In this document: one piece after another, positions 26,226-36,959 of the stretch | Layout: the number at the start of each line of letters is the position of its first letter | Position numbering within the stretch: position 1 is the stretch's first letter | Origin: Cryptomeria japonica | Lineage: Eukaryota > Streptophyta > Pinopsida > Cupressales > Cupressaceae | Length of the DNA stretch: 64,000 nucleotides | Assembly: GCF_030272615.1 (NCBI RefSeq) | Contig: NC_081414.1 | Coordinates: forward strand, 822,799,896-822,863,895 | Reading direction: 5' to 3' | Program-made: the position numbers and the translations under genes | The notes under the pieces: generated by a model | What the model saw: only the letters and a program-made list of their open reading frames with translations | What the model was told of the DNA's origin: nothing | The model's database searches: none

Positions 26226-26669
26226 GACTTCAGAAGAAGAGATAAAAAGACATGCCTAATAGCTGATGAGGAGTCCAATGATGATAAATCAGATAAAAAT
26301 GAAACAGAGGAAGTTGTTTATGTGGCTATCAAAGATGGATCAGATGAAGAAAGGTATGAAGAAAAATCTTTAATATCTCATATAAATACTAATGATTCCA
26401 AGATCATAGATAGTGGATACTCACATCACATGACAGGTGATAAACACAAGTTTGTTATGTTAGAAGATTATGATGGAGGCTATGTAAGATTTGGTAATGA
26501 TGCACCATGTCCAGTAAGAGGTAAAGGATCCATAACACTTCTAGACAATATTAAATGTGATGATGTTTATTGGGTTGAAGATTTGAAATACAATTTGTTG
26601 AGTGTAGCACAACTAAACAACATAGGTTACCGAATAAAATTTCTAGAAAGGAATTGTCAAAGTTCATGA
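26226..26669 (+). pseudogene. Inner element protease region
   Basis: Same frame as gag, after the TGA at 26223. The aspartic protease active site DSGYSHHMTGD lies at about 26409-26441. Downstream YWVEDLKYNLLSVAQLNNIG is the copia sequence usually found between protease and integrase. The frame ends at 26667, where a one-frame shift near 26650 moves the coding text to the next frame. Confidence 0.85.
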
Positions 26670-27741
26670 CAAGCTTGGAAAGTTAGCTGCTACCGGGACA
26701 CAAACAAAAGGTAACACATTTCACCTTGACTCAACTCGGAATAAGTGTCTATATGCAAAGATAGATGATACCTGGTTATGGCATAAAACGTTTTGTCATG
26801 TAAATTTTGATAATCTGATCAAAATAAGTTAGAAGCACTGAGTAAGAGGTCTACCAAGTCTTGAGAAACCCGAGAATGCTATGTGCCGAGGATGCTAGAT
26901 GGGTAAGATGACAAGATCAAGCTTTACAAGTAAGTCCTACACTTCTAAGGGAATTTTAGATCTTGTGCATACTGATCTTTGTGGTCCTATGAAAGTTCAG
27001 AGTTATTATGGTGATAAATATTTCATATTATTTGTGGATGATTACTCAAGGATGATGTCAGTAATGTTTTTAAAAGAAAAATCAAAAGATTTTCAAATGT
27101 TTAAATGGTACAAGGCAAGAGTTGAAAATGAAATAGGAAGACAATTGAAATGTCTTAGATCAAATAGAGGAGGAGAGTTTACCTTTGATGATTTCAACTT
27201 GTTCTGCAATGATCATGGTATAAAAAGACAAGTCTCTACACCGAGAACTCCACAAAAAAATGGGATAGCTGAGAGAAGAAATAGATCTATTATGGATTGT
27301 GCTAGAACCCTGATGATTGAAAAGAAAGTTTCACAAACATTTTGGAGAGAAGCAATAAGCACAACAGTTTACACCTTGAACCGAGTACAACTGAAGAAAG
27401 GAACTTTGAAGGCACCTTATGAAATCTGGTATGACAAGAAACCGAATGTAAGTTATTTTAAAATCTTTGGAAGTAGATGCTATGTACACAAAGATGATAG
27501 AAATGGAAAGTTTGATCAGAAAAGTGAAGAAGGAACATTCCTAGGTTATTCTTCTAGAAGCAAAACATTTAAATGTCTGATCAAATCATCAAACAAAATA
27601 GTAGAAAGTGCAAATGTGAAAATTGATGAATTTGCAGAAAGAAATGATGAAGGAAACTCCAAAGAACCAGAAGATTACGAAGGATTTGTCTATGTTCAAC
27701 CGAGAAGTCCTATCGAGAAGATTGGTGAAGGAAATGAATAG
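26670..27741 (+). pseudogene. Inner element integrase
   Basis: The zinc-binding N-terminus (LWHKTFCHVNFDNL ... CRGC) at about 26775-26900 has three stops. The catalytic core from 26899 is open. The Asp in LVHTDLCGP, the Asp region DDYSR and the Glu in KNGIAERRNRS give the D,D-35-E set. The expected EF position is NRGGEF, with Asn instead of Asp in RSNRGGEF, so a catalytic Asp appears lost. The C-terminal region includes FKIFGSRCYVH and FLGYSSRSKTFKC. The enzyme would insert cDNA into the host chromosome. Confidence 0.85.
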
Positions 27742-27753
27742 AATATCCAGTTA

Positions 27754-29079
27754 TTGAGTGATGAAGAAGATCATACAGAGCCTACCGAGCTTGTATTAGC
27801 CAAGTATGTCAGAAGGAATCATCCATCAAGTCAGATTATAGGAGATAAGAATGATTTAGTGATGACAAGGAACAAACTGAGACAGAACACATGTCTAATA
27901 TCTGAATTTGAACCGAGGATAGTGAAAGAGGCATTTAACAGTGAAGATTGGATAAAAGCTATGAGAGAACAGATTGATCAAATCAAGAAGAATGACACAT
28001 GGACATTGGTCCCAAGACCGTAGGACAAAAATGTAATCGGTACAAAGTGGATTTTCAGAAACAAGCTAAATGAAAAAGGAGAGGTCATTAGAAATAAAGA
28101 AAGACTAGTTTGCAAAGGTTATGCTCAAGAAGAAGGAATGGATTATGGTGAGACTTTTTCACCTATGGCAAGACTTGAAGGAGTAAGAACATTGTTGGCA
28201 TATGCTACTTACAAGAATTTCAAGGTATACCAAATGGATGTCAAATCTACATTTTTGAACGGTATATTAGAAGAAGAAGTTTTAATTGAACAACTTGAAG
28301 GATTTGTTGAAGGAGAAAATAATGATCAGGTATGTAAATTGAACAAAGCTTTATATGGTTTGAAACAAGCACCTAGAGCATGATATGAGAGATTGCACTC
28401 ATATTTGATCAAAATTGGTTTTATAAGAACAAGTGAAAACAACAATATGTACATGAAGAATGATGAAAATGGAATACTGATCTCAACCATATTTGTTGAT
28501 GATATTATCTTTTGTGGAAATGGCTCTCTATGTAAGAACTTTTGAAATGAAATGAGTAAAGAATTTGAGATGTCATTAATCGGTGAGATAAAGTATTTTA
28601 TAGGTTTACAAATACTGCAAATGAAAGATGAGATTTTCATTACTCAATCCAAGTACATAAAGGAAATCTTGAATAAATTTGGAATGGAGGATTCTAAACC
28701 TATAAGTACTCCTATGACTACCAACTATAAACTATCAAAGAATGATGAATCTGCATCTGTTGATGAGACACTTTACCGATCTATGATTGGAAAGTTGCAA
28801 TATGTTGTTCACAGCAGACCGGATATAGCACATGCAGTAGGTATAGTTGAAAGATTCTCTACAAATCCCAAGGAAACACACATGACAACAATCAAAAGAA
28901 TTTTCAGATACCTGAAAGGCACTGAAGATTATGGCTTGGCATATTGGAAAGGAAATGTCTTTGATTTAAAAGTTTATACTAATGCTGATTGGGCAGGTGA
29001 CATTGATGACAAGAAAAGAACAAGTGGAGGAGCTTTCTTTTTAGGAGAAAGACTAGTGAGTTGGCTTAGCAAGAAATAA
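27754..29079 (+). pseudogene. Inner element reverse transcriptase
   Basis: Copia RT in the same frame as integrase, with stops at 28021, 28381, 28543 and 29077. Motifs: GTKWIFRNKLNE, RLVCKGYAQEEGMDYGETF, VYQMDVKSTFLNG, LNKALYGLKQAPRA, the catalytic box FVDDI at 28491-28505, and GEIKYFIGLQI. The RNase H start is near the end (YTNADWAGD). The catalytic Asp pair is intact, so loss of function comes from the nonsense codons. Stops such as TGA after APRA (usual Trp) and TAA after LSKK (usual Gln) fit C-to-T or G-to-A change. Confidence 0.88.
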
Positions 29080-29445
29080 GGATGTGTTTCAAAGTCATCA
29101 ACAGAAGCTGAATATGTTGCTACAGCATTGAATTGTACCAATATAGCATGGATAAAACAACTATTGGAAGGCATAAATGAGAAAGTTACCAAGCCAGTAA
29201 CAATATTCTGTGATAATACTAGTGACATTAAAATTTCAAAGAATCCTGTGATGCACTCTAAGACAAAGCACATCTCTATCAAATATCATTATCTTAGAGA
29301 AGAAGTTCAAGAGAAAAAAGTGGTGTTGGAGTATGTTAGCACAAAGGAACAAATAGCAGATATCTTTACCAAGCCACCATCAAGGGACACTTTTGAGTAT
29401 CTCAGAAGTCAGTTAGGGGTCCTACCCCTATCTTCTACTCACTGA
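29080..29445 (+). pseudogene. Inner element RNase H, C-terminal part
   Basis: Continues from RT past the TAA at 29077 in the same frame. STEAEYVATAL, FCDNTSDIKISKNPVMHSKT and TKEQIADIFTKP are typical copia RNase H motifs with the acidic residues present. It ends with a stop at 29443. The enzyme would remove RNA from the RNA-DNA hybrid. Confidence 0.88.
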
Positions 29446-29854
29446 CCGAGTTCGGTGAAAGCATCAATTCGATGACTCCACAGAATATCTTTAGGAGTTG
29501 ATGTTGATTTACACACTTTAGAAGGTTTTCTAAAGGTGTGTAGGAATCAATGACAGGGAATAGGAATTGAAGACAAAATGCTCTGACCGAGACTGAGTTG
29601 ATACATAATAGCAAGGAATTCACTTCTCAGCGGAAGAAATTATGTTTTAGTTATTTTCATTTTTGGCATTGTTGTCAAAGGGGAGAAGACTAATGTATGG
29701 GGTAGAAGTCTCATGAGCGAAGGAGAAGACTACATTTTTGAACCAAGGAAAAGACTAATGATAGGGGGAGAGCATTTCAGCATCTCAGCAATCTAAATCC
29801 AAATCATTTTAGGTCAAATCAATTGGTTTTTCCATCAATGCCAAAGGGGGAGAT
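29446..29854 (+). other. 3' untranslated region and polypurine tract of inner element
   Basis: Two purine tracts: an upstream ttgtcaaaggggagaag near 29673-29690 and the primary tract aatgccaaagggggagat ending at 29854, touching the LTR. No 3' ORF like that of the outer element is seen. Confidence 0.8.
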
Positions 29855-31368
29855 TGTTGGCATTATAACAGACAATGTGAGATTGTTGACATTTCAATAA
29901 GGATATTGAGAAAGTTGTTGATGACTATGGATATAACTGATTAAGGATGTTCACTGTCTTAATAATATTATTTTGTCATTGATGTCAAGAAATTGATTTT
30001 CTAAATTCAGTATGATGTTACCATATCTTAAGAAGTATATTTTGAAAAGAGTTAAGATGTCGGTAAAAGACACAGAAAGAATGTGATGAATAAGGGGAGG
30101 AATAAGTTATTCAATGGGTGACTATTACCAAGCTAGACAATGATGAGATCATGTTGTTTAGATTGTTTTGATATCCTACATATGCTATTGATTGTAAGGT
30201 CAATACTATACTATGTTACCGAGTAAAGAACCTAGTCAATAAACCCTAAGAAACCTAGTCGGTAAACGCTAAGGTTATCACGATCGGTTCATGAAGGCAG
30301 AATGTCTACCAATTGAAGTTTAGTATTTACTGAGTTGCAACCGAGTAATAACAGAATGCATTGAATGAATAAAAGCATTATTTAATGAAGGAAGCTGACG
30401 AGCTGGAGTTGATTAAATGATTGGTAAGTTGTGTGTAAAGTTTTTAAAGGATCTATGGCAACAAAAGATTGGCAAGAAGATCTACAGCTCAGATTGAACC
30501 GCAATACCTTAGCACAAGTTCCAAGGGAAGAATGCAAGTTCCAAGGTGAGGTAAAACATTTTACAGATCGAAAGATACATTGAGCCTAGTCAAGTTTGAA
30601 GATTTGATGACTATGATTGTTCATGGGAAATGTGATCAAGGAGACTAAGCGGTTGAAATATTATTTATAAATAGGGAACTGTTGATAAACAATGTATGCG
30701 GGCAAGTGTATGCACTGGGATGCTACATAGTGATTACCGAGCACAAAAGCTTGAAGATTTGTTTAAATAATAGAGTATAGAGCCCAGCAAAGGAACAAGA
30801 TAAGTCTTATGACTTGATTGTATTGAGTAAATAAGAATCTTCTTTAACATTTTTAGATGTGAAGTTGCAGATATATTTTATTACTATTATTTTGTGAAGT
30901 AACAGAAAATCTCTTAACCGAGTGGACTTAATAGTCTTATTTGTAAAACCCTCTTGCAAGGTGACATTCTTATTGAGTGTTTGAAATCCTTTAACAAGGT
31001 CACTTCTAACAAGGTGAAGATCCTAACAGATCTGAGGGAAATCCCTTAATCGGGTCACATCTAGCAATGTGTTTGTAATCTTTAATAGGATTTTCTTTTA
31101 ACCAAGCATACTCTAGAAGAGTATATTTATTAGTGGGTCCAAAATCCCATAGTGGTTTTTCCCTTTTTGGGTTTCGACATTAAATCTAGTGTTATATGTT
31201 GTGTGATGTTATCTTTTTATGAGTCTGCATGCATTACTTTTTTTTTCTATATATTACCGAGTTTGAATTTGTTGTTTTTATGGAAGAATAAGTTTGAATG
31301 ATTTAACCCCCCCCTCTCATCTTGTCTGCTTGACATCTATACTAAACATTTTAGTATCAGAACTATCA
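29855..31368 (+). repeat. 3' LTR of inner element
   Basis: 1514 bp. It has a TATA box at 30666-30673 and a short extra repeat of aaacctagtc text near 30250-30270 compared with the 5' LTR. Followed by target duplication agaag. Confidence 0.93.
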
Positions 31369-31373
31369 AGAAG

Positions 31374-31606
31374 ATGAATTGCTTCTTTACCGACAGATGT
31401 GTTAAGTTTTTCTTAATCGACAAGCATTTATTATGGTAGTTGAAGGAAAAGACATTATAAAGCAAGTGTTTTTCACTCCTTTTCACTCACCGAGCATTCA
31501 AATTTCCTAAGAACGTGAAAAAACCTGAGCGAAGGCATCCACAGCAAGAAGTGAAGCAAAATCTTTCAAGCATCCAAACCTAAAGGCAAAATTAAGGTAT
31601 TTATCA
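31374..31606 (+). other. Outer element, spacer before the 3' ORF
   Basis: Resumes the outer element after the nested insertion. No coding motif; it leads to ATG 31607. Any pol of the outer element should lie between 23517-23694 and here but is missing. Confidence 0.6.
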
Positions 31607-34600
31607 ATGGCTTCCTCCTCTGCACTTGAATTCATTGGAAACCCTACTATAATTGAAGTGGTTAAATTCCCTAGGCTTGTATTCAAGATCATACCTGAAG
31701 TAGCAAAGCAGGATGATACCCTAGGTGAATTTTCTAAAATGCCCAAAGGAGTTGCATATGTAGAAGATCCTAGGATATACATACATTGTCATATTGAGGA
31801 ACTAGGTGCTAATAAAATCATGAATATGTATAAGACTATTATTTGTGATGAGAATGGTGTTGTGAAACCGGAACACAAAATCATAGAAACCCTAGGTTTT
31901 ATAGAAATACTTGATATTCCTGATTTTCCTAAGGAAGTTGTGAGGATTGTATTGACAGATTGAACTTTGTTTCTAGTTTATGTATCAAGAGTGCTTATGA
32001 AATGGTGAACAGTAATGTTAAGATTTATATATGTGAAGGTTGAAGGATGAGTTAATTGATAACCTAAAGAAAATTAAAGGTGGTAAGAAAGGTACTTTCA
32101 GATTTGGTAATCTACTTGTGTGCCTAATGCTATACATTACTAAGGAAGTTCCAGGTATAGGTAGGAAAGAATTTGGCTTTGACATACCAATAGGAAAACA
32201 ACTACTGAATATCTTTACCGGCATAGGAACTAACAGGGAAAACAATATAGTTGAATATTTCCAAGCATTTAACGCTAGAATGAAGACTAGGGGAAGGCTA
32301 CCTCAAAGTATAGTTGACAAATATCAAAAAGAAATATGTTTTTTTATTAAGAAAGATAAAATTTGGATGGAAGCAGTGGTTACAAGAACTATTTGGGTGA
32401 CAGAAATGGGTTATGAGGATGATGTAAACATAATTGAGACATATGCCAAAGCCCTACTTGAAGCCCCTAGAGAGCCTAAAGAGAAAATATTTGGAAATGC
32501 TGAAACCATTGAGAGAAAGGTAAAACCCTTAAAAGAAGGAAGAAAAGAGAATAATATATTAGGAAAGCAACTAAACAAGCCAAAGAGATCAAAGAAAATG
32601 TATTGAATATTAGTGGTATTAAGGAAAGTGACCAGGAAGGGATACAACCAAAAGCACACCTCTCACCAATTGGAACTTCATCTGACAGTGAAATACCAAC
32701 AAAGTTTCAGAGAGTAGAAAGGAAAAGAAAACCTTCACCGACACCCTCTCTTGCACCAAAGAAAGCAAGAAAGAAACAACAGGTAGTAAGGCCTCTAGCA
32801 AAGAAAATGACACCAAGGAAGAAGAAGGAAAAACAAGTTATCCCTCCTCTAGACAATATTTTGAATGAAATAACAAGTGAAGGAAACTTGTCTAATGTCA
32901 GTAAATTATATGATACTTTTACAAATGAAGAAAAGGAAAACATAGAAAATAGTATCATTCTACACCTAGATATTTACAAGAAATTTTTGATAGAAGTTGT
33001 AGATGATTTACCCAATGACTTGTATAGGCGGCTAGATGCAAAGAGGCTAGCTATTATGGAATTGGATAAGAAAATAAATATTGAAAAATTGCTTGTTGTA
33101 CATCCAGTGAAATCAGAAGAAGAAATTGATGAATTGATTAGTGAGGCAAACATGACAGTTATTTCTAGTGGTCACCGACATGTAGGTCTGATGGCTGGTA
33201 GAGTGAATGAGATCTCCAAAGAGACAATAGATAAATGGGATATCTTCTTTGTGGAGAAAGAGAAGCAAGAAGAACTCAAAAGACCCAAAACTTTCAAAGT
33301 TTACCAAAAGGATAAGGAAAAAGGTAAAGGCAAGGTAAGTGGACCTCCAAACATAAAAGTAACAGACAATTTGCCCCCACCTCCTTCTGATACTCCACTA
33401 GTACAAACTGTTGATACACCACTGGCTATTGAAAATGTTGAGAGTATGGAAACCACACATGAGGACACAAATCCTGATTATAAAGTTTTATACACAATGA
33501 ATATTGATACACAAAGGGTAAATATTGTGGTTGATAAGGAAACCAGTGGTGAGAAGAAAGATATGGCTATTGAGCCACCGACTGACAATATTACAGTGGA
33601 AACACATGTAGAGAAAATAGTTGAAAACATTGAGATTGGGGTTGAGACTCAAAATGAACAATCAATTGATCCCCTGGCTACTAGAATGGTGACTGATACC
33701 ACTGATGCACACATTAAGAAACCCACAGAGTTAGAGCAATTAACTACTGATAACTCAATGAAATCAGTTCAGATACCGGCAGTGGATAGTACAAAGGTGC
33801 ATATTGAGAAACTGACAGTGAATACTAAGACTTCATCAGAAAAACTAACAGTAGAGAGCACAGAGAAATAAATTGAGATACCCACAAAGAAACAAGAAGA
33901 GAAAAAGGTTGAGGTACAGGTTCATACAGAGTTAGTGCCACCGGGAACTGCTGAGAAACCCAAGCCTTTGCTAGTTCAAATGTAGACTCAAACTGACCAA
34001 CCAGAGGTCAATATAAGCAAAGAGGTTACTCACACTAGCGGAATGCAAATTGTGAAGGTAGTTGGACAATCATCTGGTTCTTCCATGACAAAATTCAGAC
34101 CAACGAATATGATAGAGGTATTATTGGATTCCATTAAGAAAATAACAAATTGTAATGCACTTGCATACAAAGCTATTGATGATACAAATCCTATTCTAAA
34201 ATTCATTGCACCCAAGTGCAATGTGGACAATAAAGATTCTTTGAGCCAATTAGACACATTGTCTAAATATATCACCGGCAACTTATTAACAGTTGATCAG
34301 ATAAATGAAGAGACCTTTAAAGAGAAAATGGATAAAGAAAAAGAAAAATTCTTTGATGAGACAATAAAGAAGTGCATGGGACACATTGATACCCTATTAT
34401 TGGCACTGAGCAAAACACTAATGGAGTTTAAAGAGTTGTACAGGGACACATGTAAAACTAATATTTTGATAGTGGATATAGATAAGGAGATCAGCAAAGT
34501 GCAGAAGGAAATAAATGATATAGCTGATAATCTCATCAGTTCATCAAAACCCATATCAATTATAGAGCAGGAAATAGCAGGTTTTGAGGAGAAAATTGAG

Positions 34601-34879
34601 AAATTTAAAAAAGAGAAGGAAAGAATAAAGTACAAGGCTAAAGAGCTTAAGTGCAGACTTGGTCCTAAACTTGACAACCTCATCTCTTTGAGAAAAGAGA
34701 TCTCAAAGGCACTTGTTCCAGGACTAAAGACAACGGAAGAGAAAATGCACATCCTCACCGATACAATTCAAAGGAATGAAGCAACATTGAAGGACAATGA
34801 AAGGTTCACTCAGAGCCTAAATTTTGTATTGGCAAAACTTTTTCAGATTGTAACCAACTGGTTACAGGGTTGTAGCTGA
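31607..34879 (+). pseudogene. Large 3' ORF of the outer element, unknown function
   Basis: About 1090 codons of coding-like text from ATG 31607 (MASSSALEFIGNP) to TGA 34877. Shifts near 31965, 32038 and 32605 and stops at 33869 and 33983 break it. The N-terminal third is globular, with GTFRFGNLLVCLMLYITKEV and GFDIPIGKQLLNIFTG. A Lys/Pro-rich linker near 32710-32850 looks like a nuclear signal. The middle is acidic, Thr/Val/Glu-rich and repetitive. The C-terminus has a strong coiled coil (FEEKIEKFKKEKERIKYKAK). No pol motif, signal peptide or clear membrane helix is seen. By position it matches the extra, sometimes called envelope-like, ORF of some sireviruses. Confidence 0.7.
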
Positions 34880-34899
34880 TAACTCCACTCAGTTGACAT

Positions 34900-35079
34900 T
34901 TTGACAACCTTTGTCATTGATGTCAAAGGGGGAGTAGTAGAGAAGAGAAAAATCCAATGACTTAGAGATCATTTTCTCAGGAGGAGTAGACAATTTTGGT
35001 AAGATTTTTGGACTTCAATTTTTGGATACAATTTTGATTTTTTCTCATGGGTGTTGCCATCAATGCCAAAGGGGGAGAT
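34900..35079 (+). other. Two polypurine tracts of the outer element
   Basis: The upstream tract tgtcaaagggggagtag lies at about 34920-34937. The primary tract aatgccaaagggggagat ends at 35079, next to the LTR. The pairing repeats that of the inner element. Repeated polypurine tracts are a described sirevirus trait. Confidence 0.8.
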
Positions 35080-35851
35080 TGTTGGCATTGCACACTCCAA
35101 TGAGAATTGTAGGTTATTCAAGGTATTGTCATTGCTGGCAACCTTGCAATCCTATGGCACCGACACCGACAGACTCTACACCGGTAGATAGTTCATCGGC
35201 AATGACAAAGATGATTACTGGCACCCCAGCCAACAGGATTTTGTTTATTGTATATTGTATTTAATTGTAATATCTTTTTGTAAGCCGACATGGCATATTG
35301 TAATATGACTCATATATAAGTATGAGATCTTGTAGATCATTTTGTAAGAGAGATACACATAGATGGATATGATAAGTGAATATTAAGGCAGATTTTGGAG
35401 TAAGGTTTATGGTTGTTGTATGAGCTTAAACTGGTACTGAACATGGCATAGCAGATGCTTTTTGTAGCAGTACATCACATTGGATTTCCATAATCCATTT
35501 TTGTAAGTCAGTGAGACTTCCTTTTGTAATTGAGTAGTGAGCTCTAGGAAGTTGGCCTTCCTGTATGTGTATGCACCACCTATTGTAAGTAATATCCATT
35601 CATTGGCTAGTGAGTGAATATTGTGGGTCACAAATCCCACCACGTATTTTCCCACAGTAGGTTTCCTCTCCAAAAATATTGTGTTATGGTGTGTTTTCTA
35701 TGTTAAGTTTATTGTTCATATTTACTGCATTAATTCTTGTTTACTGGTACATTATTTTGGAATGCAATTTGTTTAATAAGGTCAAAAAATATATTAACCA
35801 GTTAGATAATGATTTAACCCCTCCCTCTCAGTATCTTTGGGAATCCTAACA
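35080..35851 (+). repeat. 3' LTR of outer element
   Basis: 772 bp, same ends as the 5' LTR, TATA box at 35313-35320, one copy of the 73-bp unit, short C run. Followed by atttc. Confidence 0.92.
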
Positions 35852-35856
35852 ATTTC

Positions 35857-36959
35857 AACATGGAGTTGTTTTATCTATGGTATCCTTTTTTGGGGTTGAC
35901 TATGGATTCATTTAGAGGTTCGAGTGGAAATTGGATGTTTTTTTTCATGACCTATTTTGATCGAGATTAATTTGTCCCCATCCATGAATGTTTGCACCCA
36001 ATTCTTTTTCAAAATTCCATGATTGGAGGGGGATAATTTCAATATTGATTCCCTTGAGTTTTGAAATTGAATGGATGTCTTGAGAGAAGACAAGCTCATT
36101 CAGTTTTGCTAATTCAACTAGACTTGATAGTAGAGAATGCCACATATTTGACTAATCAATTTTTAATTTGATAGTTTATGTGGATTAGGGTCTATCCACC
36201 CTTTTTTGGAATCTTGGGATCGTTGCACTTGAAATATTAAGGGGAATATGGAGGTGTTGTTGGTGGTTGATAAATATATTTTTTTGTGGTGTTTCCTCTT
36301 CTAACAAATCAAAATAATGCTTATTAGGGAGGTCCCTATTTTTATAACTAGGTGGGTTATTCATTAATCCTTGGCATTTTGGATTCAATCCTATGGAGCA
36401 CCTTCCATCAAGGCATCCTATTTAGGTTTGGCTCCCTTGGTTCTTGCATGAATTCTAGATTAATGATATTCTATACATGATTTCTTTATAGCTTGGTTAG
36501 ATAGTGAGATTGTTTAGATAGACACTAAATAATAAGGTAATTTATTATGATCGGATCTCTATGGAAATTGATTTAAATAATATTTTGCTAGATTACCTAA
36601 AAATTCATCTTGGGTCATCTCCATGGAGTCAATGACTAGATTATGAATCTCTCCCATTTTTATGTGAGATCTTTCATGGTTACATGAATTTGTAGAAGAA
36701 ATGTCTTAAAATTAACCCTACAAGGTTTTCATCCAATGTGACTTGTTTCCCAATGCCAATGATGGACAAAGGTAAAAATCCTATGAAGGAGGGGGAAGTA
36801 AATAAGCAGGGTTTTATTCTATTTAAGATTCATAAAAAGGGAATATATCATAAGAAAGTCTCAATAAATTATAGGTTAATGTGATTTATAACTACCAACT
36901 CTATGAATGCCACCATTCACAATATATGTGTGCAATGTGTCAACATCCTCTTAAGTAGG
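35857..36959 (-). other. Degraded, partly coding-like flank
   Basis: Right flank of the outer element. Minus-strand text at 36388-36185 and 36145-35908 is readable in two frames (KGINIEIIPLQSWNFEKELG), but no domain is recognised. It may be the same old repeat as the LINE-like fragment at 21130-21335, split by the outer insertion. Confidence 0.3.

Larger units (their letters stand above)
23695..31368 (+). mobile_element. Inner copia element, complete and nested in the outer element
   Basis: The LTRs at 23695-25195 and 29855-31368 are highly similar. Perfect 5-bp duplications agaag lie at 23690-23694 and 31369-31373. Gene order is gag, protease, integrase, RT, RNase H, that is Ty1/copia. The LTRs look more alike than those of the outer element, consistent with later insertion. 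Gag-protease is in one frame and integrase onward in another, with a single shift near 26650 and several stops, so it no longer works alone. Confidence 0.95.
21577..35851 (+). mobile_element. Outer pol-less copia-type LTR element, interrupted by a nested element
   Basis: The LTRs at 21577-22440 and 35080-35851 match and share the ends tgttggcatt and aatcctaaca. The flanks are gtttc (21572-21576) and atttc (35852-35856), a 5-bp target duplication with one change. Inside are a primer site, a gag-like ORF, a large 3' ORF and two polypurine tracts. There is no protease, integrase, RT or RNase H of its own: only about 410 bp separate gag from the 3' ORF once the inner element (23695-31368) is removed. 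It is non-autonomous. Its layout and repeated polypurine tracts resemble sireviruses. Confidence 0.85.

Noticed and set aside
34297-34758. Minus-strand Ser/Leu-rich frame
   Set aside because: Shadow of the coiled-coil part of the outer element's 3' ORF.
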